Of a stretch of 58,796 nt of DNA, positions 18,801 to 27,909 are shown in pieces. Position 1 is the stretch's first letter. Every line of letters begins with the position of its first letter. This DNA comes from Streptomyces tailanensis. GTDB lineage: Bacteria; Actinomycetota; Actinomycetes; Streptomycetales; Streptomycetaceae. The position numbers and the translations under genes are program-made. A model generated the notes under the pieces. It saw only the letters and a program-made list of their open reading frames with translations. It made no database searches and was not told where the DNA came from. The stretch is taken from the NCBI RefSeq assembly GCF_008386495.1, contig NZ_VTHJ01000062.1:1-58796 (forward strand). Direction: 5' to 3'.

Positions 18801-21800
18801 CGACCGTCGTGTCCGAGACCGTCACCTCGGGCGGCAAGACACTCGCCCGCCCCAAGCGGGTCATCGCTCCGAATTCCGGTGTCGCCTCGGCCTCCTGTTC
18901 GTCGGATCCGGCCACGAAGGGGTGCCGTGTCCTTGAGTTCGTCTACGCAACGAACACCACCGCCACCGACAGCGCGTTCGGCGACTACAGCGGACAGGTC
19001 AAGGAGATCCGGCTCTGGGCAACGGAACCCGGCGCGTCGAACGCCACCTCCAAGGTCGCGCAGACCTATGCCTACGACGACCTCGGCAGGCTGCGGGAGG
19101 CTTGGAACCCGCAGATCAGTCCCGCTCTGAAGACGAGCTACACCTACGACAGCTCTGGTCGGGTCACCCGGCTCACACAGCCTGGCGATCTGCCGTGGAA
19201 CTTCACCTACGGCAAAGCGGGTGGCAGCTCGGCGGCTGCCGACGGCATGCTCCTCACCGTCTCCCGGCCCGCCCTGCAGCAAGGCACCCTCGACGTGGTG
19301 GCCGGTGAGGCCGTCACCAGCCTCGTGTACGACGTGCCGCTGACCGGCACGGCAGCCCCCTACGCGATGGGCTCCTCCAACGTCAGGTCATGGGGACAGA
19401 CCGATACGCCGACCGACGCAACCGCGATCTTCCTCGCCGATGTGAAGCCAGCCTCCCATGCCGGTGGCGGACTTACGGCCACCGACTATCGGCGCGCCAG
19501 CATCCACTATCTGGGCGCCTCCGGACGCGAGGTCAACTTTGTCGTACCGGGCGGGCACACCACAACCACCGAGCACGACCAGCACGGCAACACCGTCCGC
19601 CAGCTCTCCGCCGCCAACCGGGCAATCGCCCTCGGACTGACCGCGGCCGACCGGGAGCAGCAGGCCGAGTTGGGCATAGGTCAGCTGACCAGCGCAGAGC
19701 GCGCCGAGTTGCTCTCCGACCGGTGGGTGTACAACGGCACCGGGACCCGAGAACTGGAAGAGTTCGGCCCCCTGCACCGGGTGGATCTCACTTCCGACCT
19801 CAAGTCCGGCACGACCACTCTTGTTCCCTCCGGGACTTCGGTGACCGGGCGCTCCTGGACGCTGACCACGTACGACGAAGGTCGCCCCACGGACGGCACA
19901 GCCAAGATCAAGGACCAGGTCACCAAGGTCTCCTCGGGTCTGGAGGTGCGCGAGCACCCCGGTGTCCAAGGGGAGGCACGGATCACCGAGACCACGTACG
20001 ACTGGGCCAAGGGTCTTCCCGTGAAGTCCATCCAGGACCCAGCCGGACTGGCCCTGACCACCACGACGGAATACGACACACAAGGTCGCGTCACCAAGAA
20101 GATTCAGCCCGGCGCCGCCGGGACCGACGCCACGACCCAGGTGATCACCTACTGGGCGGCAACCGGAACCGGAACGTGCCAGGGACGCCCCGAGTGGGCC
20201 GACCAGGTGTGCACCACCAGCCCAGGGGGTGCGATCACTGGCGGCGGATCCAACCCCACTCAGATGCCGGCCAGCACGACGGAATACGACTGGTGGGGAA
20301 ACCCGGCCAAGGTCACTGACACCGCGAACGGGGTGACCCGGACCACCACCACGTCCTACGACGGGGCCGGCCGCGTCACCACGGTGAAGACGAGCGGCGG
20401 CACGGGACAAGCTCTGCCGGAGAGCACCACCGAGTACGACACCGCCAGCGGCCGCGCGGTCAAGACCGTGTCGCCCACTGCCGGGACCATCACCAAGCAG
20501 TACGACAAACTCGGCCGTCTGGTCTCCTACACAGACGCCGACAACGGCAAGACCACGACCGAGTACGACATACTCAACCGCCCGGTCAAGGTGAGTGACT
20601 CGGTCCCGTCAACAGTCACCTACACGTACGATCACTCCGCTGAGCCGCGGGGCCTGGCCACGACCACGACAGACTCGGTCGCCGGTGCCTTCCAGGCGAC
20701 GTACGACGCGGACGGCTCGGTTACCAGCGAGAAGATGCCCGGCGGTTACACGCTCACGGTGACCGACGACGCGACGGGTGCGACCGTCAACCGCACCTAC
20801 ACCCGGGACAGCGACAGCACCGTCGTCTACGCGGACACGGTGGCCACAACGGCTCAAGGCCAGGTCTCCCGGCATGCCGGCTGGTCCGACCAGACCTACC
20901 GATACGATGCAGTCGGACGTCTCACCACCGTCGAGGACACCTCCGAGACGATCTGCACCCGCCGCGCGTACACCTTCGACGCCCGCACCAACCGCAAGTC
21001 CCTGACCACCGCGACCGGTACGCCGGGCGCCGACTGCCCCACCAGCGGAGGCACCACCACCAATTACACCTACGACAGCGCAGACAGACTCGTCGATACC
21101 GGCTACACATACGACGCGTTCGGGCGATCCACGGCGGTGCCCGGTGACGGCACGTTCAGCTTCTACGTCAACGACCTCATCTACCGGCAGACCGCGAACG
21201 GCGAGCGTCAGACCTGGGCCCTCGACGCGGCACAGCGCTTCCGGTCCTGGACAGTGGAGACCGGCAGCGGCAGCACGTGGACCACGGTGCAGACAAAGCT
21301 GAACCACTACTGCAGCGAGTCCGACAGCCCTCGCTGGATCGTCGAGGACACCTCCACCGGAGCGGTGACTCGTAACGTATCCACGGCAAGCGGCGAACTG
21401 ACCGCGACAACGAGCAAGACCGGCGACCGCGTCCTCCAGCTCACGAACATCCATGGGGACGTTGCCCTCCTTCTCCCGCTGGACAGCGGCGCGGCTCCGC
21501 TCGCGCTCGACAGTGACGAGAACGGCAGCCCGAGGCCCGGCCAGCAGGACGTCCGCTACGGCTGGCTGGGCGGAAAGCAGCGCTCAGGTGAGACACTCAC
21601 CGGTCTCACCCTGATGGGTGTCCGGGTATACAACCCGGACACCGGACGCTTCCTTTCGGTCGACCCGATCGTCGGGGGTGGCGCGAACCTCTACGGATAT
21701 CCCGGTGACCCGATCAGCCAGTACGACCTCGACGGCCAGAAATGGGCGTGCAAGGCCAAGTGCGCCCTGGTCGGCAGTGACCCTAAATGCACCGGATTTG

Positions 21801-22090
21801 TCTGGGGCGCGGGTTCAGGAAAGACCCTGGACAAGGCAAGTAAAGCGGCGAAGAAGGACGCTTCCAGCCAGGCACCACGAGGCTGCCGCACCAAGCACTG
21901 CCGGATTGTTGGCGACTGCACCAAGAGCAGTTTCCTGCAGTGGTGGGATGCCGACTACAAGCCAAGGGTGATCCACACACGTAACCCTCCTGACTGGATG
22001 CGCCGCATGAACCGTTGGACCGGCGGTGTCATGTTCTACAGCTATGTATGGCGTGGGACATACGGCAGCTGGTGTGGATGCGGGCCGTGA
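15848..22090 (+). CDS. Secreted RHS-repeat protein with DNRLRE module and variable Cys-rich C-terminal tip
   Basis: 2,080 residues from MTVHRPAPRW; an upstream ATG at 15758 is less likely. There is an N-terminal signal/anchor (~18-45), then a beta-rich region. A DNRLRE/CBM96-like module lies at ~315-495 (DTYVQQGE.., RSFISWNT). Fibronectin/Ig-like segments follow (~500-830), and YD repeats run from ~1075 (YAYDDLGRLREAW, SYDGAGRVTTVKT, QYDKLGRLVSYTD). The RHS core ends at ~1960 (MGVRVYNPDTGRFLSVDP, NLYGYPGDPISQYDLDG). After DLDG a unique ~115-residue tip contains about nine Cys, RTKHCRIVGDC and a Trp/Tyr-rich end. In this family the core encapsulates a C-terminal toxin. I do not recognise the tip's activity. 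The next gene is a candidate immunity protein. Confidence 0.93.
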   Translation: MTVHRPAPRWRGRPWLGGNVRWTAGGVALAMAITLLDATSSVATAPLETADAPKKATATQAADIPSARVAARLSGKRVEALSERTETSTTWVNKDGSLTSEFAAGPIRFERDGKWVDVDVDLRESGSGVEPVAHPEGLRLAGKTGTPAKSLKAAREAKATDLVTLGEGDQQITLQWKGGLPQPKLDGTRAEYVNAVPGADVVIEATRTGFEQFVEIKQRPATGSYSYTLPLKVKGLKAKQLADGSVLFTDKKNKKRAVMPAPVMWDATVDKRSGEHTNRAKVGLKVVQKGSTVDLVVTPDAKFLADPDTQYPVTVDPSTSSLSNVFDTYVQQGETVDWSTDTELDLGNPGTTNADGTPRTARSFISWNTTPIQDALVLDAKLSLWNFHSGNNTDCALYPWEVWSTGAASTSSRWTAQPSWTAKEATSTETRGNAACTAQPDGWINADVSTLVQEWASAKATRGHMGLRASSESVVAQWKRVNSANAAANPPKLVVNYNYRPRTGTKQEAGPPYFSYSGAYTVNTTMPTLRDTFVDADGDKVNGTFQIYDNATNTQVGDVIVSKYVPSGQVASVTVPSGVLANGKTYRFRTSPYDGTHYNNGWSAWKTFTVDTSAPSAPTKIVSTDYPSTAWVKGAGQAGTFTVTPPAADHNWLEWSLDGVTWTKVATGGSSADKAISITPPQDGTHTLQVRAVDKADNKSEAIEYTFHAGPGGFVQPSDGERTARRLSLVAEADASKYDSVSFSWRRSEADAWVKIPVGDVTSGGNALTAWPVALTNGKNSALVWNTTDTVDPDGTVQIKADFAGPNSASGSTEPLTAVVDRNAEGAATERLGPGLVNLLTGDYTISETDVSAFALSVSRTASSRTPNKGAEEEGQAAIFGKEWVSGTVAQLTESNSTYLRKVSDTAVDVVSADGDSIHFTANAAKDGWIPEPGSESLTLTGNVSGSFTLADTEGIKTTFTKPEASATTWQVSKTEPLGLAGNSTTVVSETVTSGGKTLARPKRVIAPNSGVASASCSSDPATKGCRVLEFVYATNTTATDSAFGDYSGQVKEIRLWATEPGASNATSKVAQTYAYDDLGRLREAWNPQISPALKTSYTYDSSGRVTRLTQPGDLPWNFTYGKAGGSSAAADGMLLTVSRPALQQGTLDVVAGEAVTSLVYDVPLTGTAAPYAMGSSNVRSWGQTDTPTDATAIFLADVKPASHAGGGLTATDYRRASIHYLGASGREVNFVVPGGHTTTTEHDQHGNTVRQLSAANRAIALGLTAADREQQAELGIGQLTSAERAELLSDRWVYNGTGTRELEEFGPLHRVDLTSDLKSGTTTLVPSGTSVTGRSWTLTTYDEGRPTDGTAKIKDQVTKVSSGLEVREHPGVQGEARITETTYDWAKGLPVKSIQDPAGLALTTTTEYDTQGRVTKKIQPGAAGTDATTQVITYWAATGTGTCQGRPEWADQVCTTSPGGAITGGGSNPTQMPASTTEYDWWGNPAKVTDTANGVTRTTTTSYDGAGRVTTVKTSGGTGQALPESTTEYDTASGRAVKTVSPTAGTITKQYDKLGRLVSYTDADNGKTTTEYDILNRPVKVSDSVPSTVTYTYDHSAEPRGLATTTTDSVAGAFQATYDADGSVTSEKMPGGYTLTVTDDATGATVNRTYTRDSDSTVVYADTVATTAQGQVSRHAGWSDQTYRYDAVGRLTTVEDTSETICTRRAYTFDARTNRKSLTTATGTPGADCPTSGGTTTNYTYDSADRLVDTGYTYDAFGRSTAVPGDGTFSFYVNDLIYRQTANGERQTWALDAAQRFRSWTVETGSGSTWTTVQTKLNHYCSESDSPRWIVEDTSTGAVTRNVSTASGELTATTSKTGDRVLQLTNIHGDVALLLPLDSGAAPLALDSDENGSPRPGQQDVRYGWLGGKQRSGETLTGLTLMGVRVYNPDTGRFLSVDPIVGGGANLYGYPGDPISQYDLDGQKWACKAKCALVGSDPKCTGFVWGAGSGKTLDKASKAAKKDASSQAPRGCRTKHCRIVGDCTKSSFLQWWDADYKPRVIHTRNPPDWMRRMNRWTGGVMFYSYVWRGTYGSWCGCGP

Positions 22091-22119
22091 CCCGACACGA
22101 AGCATGATGTGAAGTTCCC

Positions 22120-22167
22120 GTAAAGGGGAGGGGTGGCCGCTCATGTGGTGGCTTCCCTTCCCTTTAC
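22120..22167 (+). terminator. Strong hairpin after rhs
   Basis: GTAAAGGGGAGGG (22120-22132) pairs with CCCTTCCCTTTAC (22155-22167): 13 bp with one G-U, and a 22-nt loop. It starts 30 bp after the rhs stop, and there is no clear U-tract. It separates rhs from the ankyrin gene, suggesting termination or attenuation and possibly separate expression. Confidence 0.6.
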
Positions 22168-22230
22168 CGGCACCGCCTCCATGGCCAACTACCGCGCGAA
22201 CAACCGGTCTAGAGGCATCAGACACCAACT

Positions 22231-22671
22231 ATGCTTGCCGCCGTGAACAGACGGAGACAGAAGAAACTGTCAAGAAGGCTGGTCGAGGCAGCAGAGTTCG
22301 AGGGGGTCGGCGTTGTGCAAGCGCTGGTTCGAGCAGGCGTCGACCCCAATGTCGAAAATTCCGATGGCACCACACCGCTGTACGCGGCTGCGGTCAGAGG
22401 AGCCACAGAGATCGTCAAGTACCTGCTGGACGCGGGAGCCTCCCCTGACGTTGAAAGCGGTGACGAAACGGAAGGCACCCCCCTGTGTGCGGCCGCCGCT
22501 TGGGGCCACACCGACGTGGTACGTCTGCTCCTCGCACACGGTGCCACCCCTGATCTCCGAGAGGACGGCGGCAAGGGCCGCTCTCCCCTTGAGTGGGCTA
22601 AGGACGGCCACCATGCCGAAACAGTCGCACTCCTCCTTGCAGCAGGCGGACAGGCTGACAGCCCTTCCTGA
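22231..22671 (+). CDS. Ankyrin-repeat protein, candidate immunity protein for the RHS tip
   Basis: 146 residues, four ankyrin-like repeats: LVEAAEFEGVGVVQALVRAG, DGTTPLYAAAVRGATEIVKY.., EGTPLCAAAAWGHTDVVRLL.. and a final RSPLEWAKDGHHAETVALLL. There is no signal peptide, so it is cytoplasmic. A GTG 12 bp downstream is an alternative start, and no good ribosome-binding site is seen for either. Ankyrin proteins are one of the described immunity families next to polymorphic toxins. It directly follows the rhs C-terminus on the same strand with a 140-bp gap. Binding to the tip is inferred only from position. Confidence 0.85.
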   Translation: MLAAVNRRRQKKLSRRLVEAAEFEGVGVVQALVRAGVDPNVENSDGTTPLYAAAVRGATEIVKYLLDAGASPDVESGDETEGTPLCAAAAWGHTDVVRLLLAHGATPDLREDGGKGRSPLEWAKDGHHAETVALLLAAGGQADSPS

Positions 22672-22766
22672 CGACCGCTGTCAGGCGGTAAGACCGCAGT
22701 TCAACCGGTCACACAGCAGGCCGCGCAGACAGTAGTTTTCAATCGGAGGTCCGCGCACCGCAGGTC

Positions 22767-23433
22767 ATGGACCCAGCCCGTCACAAGGAGACGGAGAAAC
22801 TCGGCGGCACCTGCCTCAACCGCGGCTGCATCGCCTCCAAGACGATGATCGCCTCCGCCGCAGTGACCCACCTGGTCGCCGTGCCGCCGAGTTCGGCGTG
22901 ACCACCAGCGTCCCCACCCTGGACCTGGCCGCCGTCGTCGCCCACAAGAACGCCATCGTCGAGGGCATCCTCTCCGGCTCAGGACAAGGCGGTCGACCGG
23001 GTCCAGGACTTGGACTTCTTCCATACCGAAAACCGCTTAACCGCGCCGCGGCGGCTCACCGTGGGCGGCACGCCACTTGAGGCCGACAAGATCTTCCTGG
23101 TGCCGGGGATGCGCACCGCCCGCCTGGTCATAGACGGCCTCGACACCACCCCACACGACACTTCGCGCACCCAACTGGACCTCACCGAGCTGCTCGGGCA
23201 CCTCATCGTGGTGGGCGGCGGCTGCATAGGCTGCGAGTTCGATCAGATGCTCGCCCGCTTCAGCTCCCGGCTGACCCTCATCCAGCGCGCCGGGCGGCTG
23301 CTGCCCGCCGAGGACCCCCGAGATCTCCGCCGCCCAGCTCGAAGCCATGGAACAGGCCGGGAAAGTCGAGATCAACACCACCACGACCGTGGTCAACGCA
23401 CGCTTCCTGACCTGGTCCGGCGGCCAGCGGTAG
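22767..23433 (+). pseudogene. Decayed FAD/NAD(P)-disulfide reductase (mercuric reductase/lipoamide dehydrogenase family)
   Basis: Fragments in shifting frames match this family in order. The redox-active motif GGTCLNRGCIASKTM comes first, then a linker ending TLDLAAVVAHKNAIVEG. The FAD domain follows (FFHTENRLTAPRRLTVGGTPLEA), then the NAD-binding motif HLIVVGGGCIGCEFDQMLARF. The N-terminal FAD-binding GxGxxG, the C-terminal dimerisation domain and a continuous frame are missing. It is a truncated, multiply frameshifted relic between the RHS cargo and the recombinase module. Confidence 0.75.
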
Positions 23434-23457
23434 ACAGCCCGCCACACCTTCACAGCT

Positions 23458-23955
23458 TCAGCTGCACGACCCGTACGGTGCCGTTCCCGATCTGCTCGAT
23501 GGGAGCCTGCGGACGTTGCCGATGGCTGCGGCTTGTTCCCGTAGACGCTCGATCTCCAGGTGCTGGGCGGCGATCTGGGAGAGGGCGCGGCGCTTGAAGT
23601 CCTTGAGCGCCTCCAGCTCGGCATCGCGTTGATCCAGTCGGGACTTGAGAGCGGCGTTGGCCTCCTTGACCCGCTCGATCTGCGCGGCCCGGGGGTCGGG
23701 GATCATCCCGGCGTCGCCCACGGCGGTCAGGCGTCGTTCGAACTCCTGGGCCAGGTGCTGATAGGGCCCTGGCCGGGCGGTGCCGTCGCGGTTCTTCTTG
23801 GCGTAGAAGGCTGTGCGGGGCACCCCGGCCTCGCTCGCCAGGGTCCGAAGGTCGCATTTGCCGCCGGGCGGCAGGTCGCCACGCAGCAGCCGGTTCATCG
23901 CGGCTCGGATCGCCTCTTCGTTGCGGGCTCGGGTGTCCTCGCTGATACGTCCCAT
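23458..23955 (-). CDS. DUF6262-like helical DNA-binding accessory protein of the recombinase module
   Basis: 165 residues from MGRISEDTRARNEEAI. The N-terminus resembles a TetR/HTH helix set (LRTLASEAGVPRTAFYAKKN, ~30-50). The rest is a long coiled coil (IERVKEANAALKSRLDQRDAELEAL). Its start is one base after the stop of the recombinase gene, so it is the last gene of the four-gene module. It occupies the place of TnpC in Tn554, a small accessory protein influencing orientation and efficiency; equivalence is inferred from position and architecture. Confidence 0.8.
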   Translation of the reverse strand: MGRISEDTRARNEEAIRAAMNRLLRGDLPPGGKCDLRTLASEAGVPRTAFYAKKNRDGTARPGPYQHLAQEFERRLTAVGDAGMIPDPRAAQIERVKEANAALKSRLDQRDAELEALKDFKRRALSQIAAQHLEIERLREQAAAIGNVRRLPSSRSGTAPYGSCS

Positions 23956-23956
23956 G

Positions 23957-26137
23957 TCATGCTGCCGTTCCAGTTGCGGCGTCGATCTCGGCCAGCACCC
24001 GCAGGTCGCGGTCGAGTTCCTTCTGCAGGCGGGCCTTCTCGTCCTTCTGCCCGCGTCCGATCTTGCCGATGAACACCTTCTTGTTCTCCGCACTGGTGGC
24101 CCATACCGGCCGGTGTCGGCTGTGGTGGGTGGCCTGTGGGCAGCGGGCCGAGTCGCACATGCCGACCAGCGGCTTGTCCGCTTTCGGCGTGCCGGCCAGG
24201 AGCAGACACAGCGCTCTGGAGGGATCGGCGAACCAGCAGTAGTTCGCGATTCCCAGGTGCAGCGTCTTCGCCCGGCGGGCCAGCAGCTGAATCACCTCCT
24301 CGTCCCCTGGGCGGACGCCAGGAGACGATGCCTGCAGTTCGCGGAGCTTATCGTCCACGGATTCGAAGTGGGCGATCAGGTCGCGGGCGCCGGGTCCGGC
24401 GGGACGGATTCCGTTCTGGAAGTCGCGGAACGCCGCCAATATCAGATCCTTGTTGCGGACCTGCTCCTCCGCGCTGACTTCGACCATGAACTTGGCCTGG
24501 GAACCGCCGGGGCTCGCGGCGTAGCCCTCGGTGGTGACGATGGAGACGTGCTTGAGATGGATCTTGGCAGCCAGTAGTCCGCCGGGGCGGTGTGCGAGCG
24601 CCATGGCCAGGGTACGCCGGGTGATGCGCATGTTGATCTGGTCGTCGGGAATCGGTTCGAGGCCCAGTCGCCGTCCCTCGGGGCCGTTGACCCACTCGCG
24701 CAGGGAACGGCAGCGTTTCGCCATGGCGGTGCGGCCGAAGACGTGCTTACTGGGCCGGCGGGGGTCCAGGAGGTCGATGGCCAGAACGACCGCGTCATGG
24801 GCGGCGGCCACGGTGACTCACTCGTCCCAGACGCCACCCAGTTGTTCCTGCCCCTTGATCAGCTTGGTCCGCAGCCGGTAGCGCGTGCGCCCCGCGCCGA
24901 GGTCCTGCGGGGGGACACACGCATCGAGGGGCATCGCCGCCAGCTCGCTGCCGCGGAGGCCGGTGAGCAGGGCGACGACGACCTGGCAGGCGGTCCGCAC
25001 CCGCTCCACCATGTGGCCCGCCTCTTCGGCCGTGGCGAAACCCTCGGTCCACGGGACGGTCCCGGCGTTGTCGGCGCGTTCCACCGGGGCGGCGTTCCCC
25101 GCCCACCTCGGCCGCAGCCCCACCGCCGCCACGGTCCGTTCCAGCAGCGGACGCAGCGGGGCCAGGTGTCTGTAGGAGAAGACTGCGAGCCCCGCCTCCC
25201 GGGCGATGGAGAGCACGTTCAGCGCAAGCAAGGGGTCCTCGGCGGACCAGCCCTCGACCAGCCGTGAGCCGATCTCCCGGGCGCCGACCGGCTCCAGGGG
25301 GACGCCCTGGTCGAGGTGGGTACGTATCGCGGCCTCAAGCCGCTCCAGATGCGTGCCCTCGCCTGGCCAGGGCGCCCCGTCGTCGTACTGGCGCACGGCG
25401 CGGATCAGGTCGAGTACGTGGAGGCCGAGGGTCTGCACGATGTACAGGGCCGCGGCCAGCCAGGGGCGCAGAGCCTCGTCGCGCAGCGGCTGCACGACGT
25501 TCTCGGTGGACCGTGTGCGGCCCGCGACCTGATAGGGGGTTCGGCCAGCCCAGGGGATGAATCCGTCGGTGAAGCGGTCGGTGGTGAACAGGTCGTTGTA
25601 GAAGACTGGTTCCTGCACGGCCTGAGCGGCGGTCATGAGCGTGTGCGAGCTGGTCGGCCGCAGTGGCCCGCCGTGCGTGCCCCGGGTGTGCCTGCGGGAG
25701 TCGTAGAAACCCTGGCAGTGCTGTTGCGTCACGTCCTGAAGGGACGTGACGCGGCGCCGCGTGAGCCAGTTGAACCACCGTGCCAGCTCGGCCAGACGGC
25801 TCCGGCAGGTGTCGAAGTGCAGCGGGATGCGGAAGGCGCTGGGCAGGTGCCGCACGGCTTCGTGTCCGGGGGCCAGGCGCGCGAACAGGTACTCCTGGGC
25901 GAGGGGGCGCCACTTCGGGTTGCGGATGCTGGTGAAGTCCAGGCGGACCTGGCCCGGTCGCAGGTGGACGGGCAGATCCTCCAGGTCGGCGAAGTCCCAG
26001 ATCAGGTCGCCGACCAGGGGACGCTTCCCGCCCGGGTGCACCGCGAGACCCACCGCCTCGCAGATGTCGACGCGCGCCAGCGGGCCGGGATGGGGCTGGG
26101 TCTGGTCCGGTGCGGCGGTCTTGGGGTGGTTCGTCAT
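23957..26137 (-). pseudogene. Large tyrosine recombinase (third gene of Tn554-like module), interrupted by an in-frame TGA
   Basis: Start MTNHPKTAAPD overlaps the upstream stop (ATGA). The frame runs 439 codons to a TGA at 24820-24818 (..LGGVWDE*). It then continues in the same frame for another 287 codons with no shift (..VTVAAAHDAVVLAIDLL..). The N-terminal part contains the core-binding region and the Arg box (LTGLRGSELAAMP). The downstream part carries Arg/His-box-like and Tyr residues (RITRRTLAMALAHRPG.. HLKHVSIVTTEGYA), so the TGA removes the nucleophile. TGG (Trp) to TGA is the likely mutation. Restart at the GTG at 24811 would give the 284-residue C-terminal piece, so in-trans complementation or readthrough cannot be excluded. 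Confidence 0.8.
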
Positions 26138-27909
26138 CGCGTTGTCTCTTCCGGCCGCAGCGGCAGTTCGTCGTCGGTGTCGGCCACCTGGGCGGCGGCC
26201 TCCAGCAGCAGCGGGGACGGGAAATAGATGCCGGGGGTGAGGATCTCGGCTACCCGCTGGTCGTACGGGCCGAAGTTCCGCATGAACTCCCCGGATGGCA
26301 TCTGGTCCCATTGGCGGGCGAAGAACGCGCGCAGGCGCATCAGGTTTGGCAGGTGCCGCGGGGTGAACAGCGCCAGCGGGCACAGCAGGCACACCCAGGG
26401 GCGGGCCGGACACGGCTTCCCCTTGGGGCCGTGCAGGCCCGACAGGTGATCGCCACAGGCGGCGCCGAACACGTCCCGTTCGCCGTGGGCGAGTTCGGCG
26501 AGCGCCGTGTCGTCCAGTCCCAGGCCAGCGACCCGCTCGGGGTACTCACGTATGAGGGCGGCGGTGTCCTCGGTGGTGAGTACCATCGGGAGCTCGGCCT
26601 TGCGCAGCATGTCGTGCTGGGCCTCGGCGATGATCTCGTCGACCAGGGCGCGCTGCTCGGGCGTGCCGGCGCCGAGGTAGTGGTCGGCTTCGACCTGCGG
26701 GCTTCGGTTGGGATCCAGCGTGGCGCGCCGGGTTCCGGCCCAGGCGCGGCGGTCACGCATCGAGTCGTACGTCGTCCGGATCCTGTGCAGGTGCACCCGC
26801 AGCGGCTTGCCACTGTCGGCCAGGAGCCCTTGCGCGGCGATCCATCTCTTCATGTTCTCCTCATGAGGCACCGCGGTTACCCACGTGACTCGGCCCCGGG
26901 GTACGTAGCGCATCCACAGGGCGTCACGCATGTTCGTGGGCGCGAACTTCCGAGTGAGCGAGGAGTGGTCCAGCCACTGCTCCAGGAGCCGGGTGGCCCT
27001 CCTGGTCAGGGTCCGGCTCTCCTCGGCCGTGCGGCGCTTGATGTAGGAGAGCAGGATCGTCGACTCGCCGGCCCAGTCCACGTCGCCGAGTCCGAGGTCG
27101 TCCAGGCCGTCGGGCACGATGCCGGTGTAGACGCCCAGCAACAGGCGGTAGGCCAGCACGGTGGAGGCGTCGGGAAACAGTCGTGCTGAAACGGCGACCT
27201 TGCGGTACGGGAACTCGCCCTCCGGCAGGCCGGAGAAGTGGCCGGGCGACCAGTCGGCATACGGCCTCGCCTCCAGAGGTCCCCACCTCATGTAGGCCCA
27301 GTACACGTTCGCCTCGCTCCACCCGCCTGTGAGCGGATCTTCTCCGCCTTCAGCGGCACTTCTCGCGCTGCGGAAGACGGAGTACGAGTCCTTCACCGCC
27401 TTCTCGCAAGCCTCGGTCAGCCGGGCCCACTCGCCCTCGGTGTACGGCGCGAGCGCGCTGTCGGTACGGCGGGGCCGCGCCACCTGGAACTGGCGGCCGT
27501 CCACCATTTCCCGGACGTCCGGCTTCAACAGCCCGTACAGGTCGTCCATGCGGGCGAGCATCCGACGGCTGAGAGACTCGATCGCGGCACGGTGCTCACC
27601 GCGCAGCCAGTGCTCGGCGAGATGAGCACGCGTCAGTTCGGCCGCACCGCCAGTGAACCCCAGGTCGGCAAGGCCATTGGTCAACGCACGGATCGCCGAG
27701 GTGTATTCGTTGAGCGTGCGCGTCGCATCCACGTCACCATGGGGATGCACCAGATCGGCCACCCCCGATAGCATGTCCCGGGCCAGAACAGGGTTCCGCG
27801 TGCTGTAGGTCTTGCCACCCGCTCTGACGTTCACTGTCAAGGACACGCTCGTACCGTCGCTGAAGACGGCGGCGATGCCCAGCGGGTCCTCGATCACGGT
27901 GGCAGGCAT
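26134..27909 (-). CDS. Tyrosine recombinase-like protein (second gene of Tn554-like module)
   Basis: 591 residues, comparable to the long TnpB-type recombinases. Catalytic-domain features are weak but present near residues ~380-450 (VHLHRIRTTYDSM, ADHYLGAGTPEQ). A Cys-rich patch CPARPWVCLLC near residue ~530 may bind metal. The ATG at 27909 shares one base with the upstream stop (TGATG), and its own stop overlaps the next ATG. It shares the module with a XerC-like and a third recombinase, so it probably acts in a multi-recombinase complex. The assignment rests on context as much as motifs. Confidence 0.8.
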   Translation of the reverse strand: MPATVIEDPLGIAAVFSDGTSVSLTVNVRAGGKTYSTRNPVLARDMLSGVADLVHPHGDVDATRTLNEYTSAIRALTNGLADLGFTGGAAELTRAHLAEHWLRGEHRAAIESLSRRMLARMDDLYGLLKPDVREMVDGRQFQVARPRRTDSALAPYTEGEWARLTEACEKAVKDSYSVFRSARSAAEGGEDPLTGGWSEANVYWAYMRWGPLEARPYADWSPGHFSGLPEGEFPYRKVAVSARLFPDASTVLAYRLLLGVYTGIVPDGLDDLGLGDVDWAGESTILLSYIKRRTAEESRTLTRRATRLLEQWLDHSSLTRKFAPTNMRDALWMRYVPRGRVTWVTAVPHEENMKRWIAAQGLLADSGKPLRVHLHRIRTTYDSMRDRRAWAGTRRATLDPNRSPQVEADHYLGAGTPEQRALVDEIIAEAQHDMLRKAELPMVLTTEDTAALIREYPERVAGLGLDDTALAELAHGERDVFGAACGDHLSGLHGPKGKPCPARPWVCLLCPLALFTPRHLPNLMRLRAFFARQWDQMPSGEFMRNFGPYDQRVAEILTPGIYFPSPLLLEAAAQVADTDDELPLRPEETTR

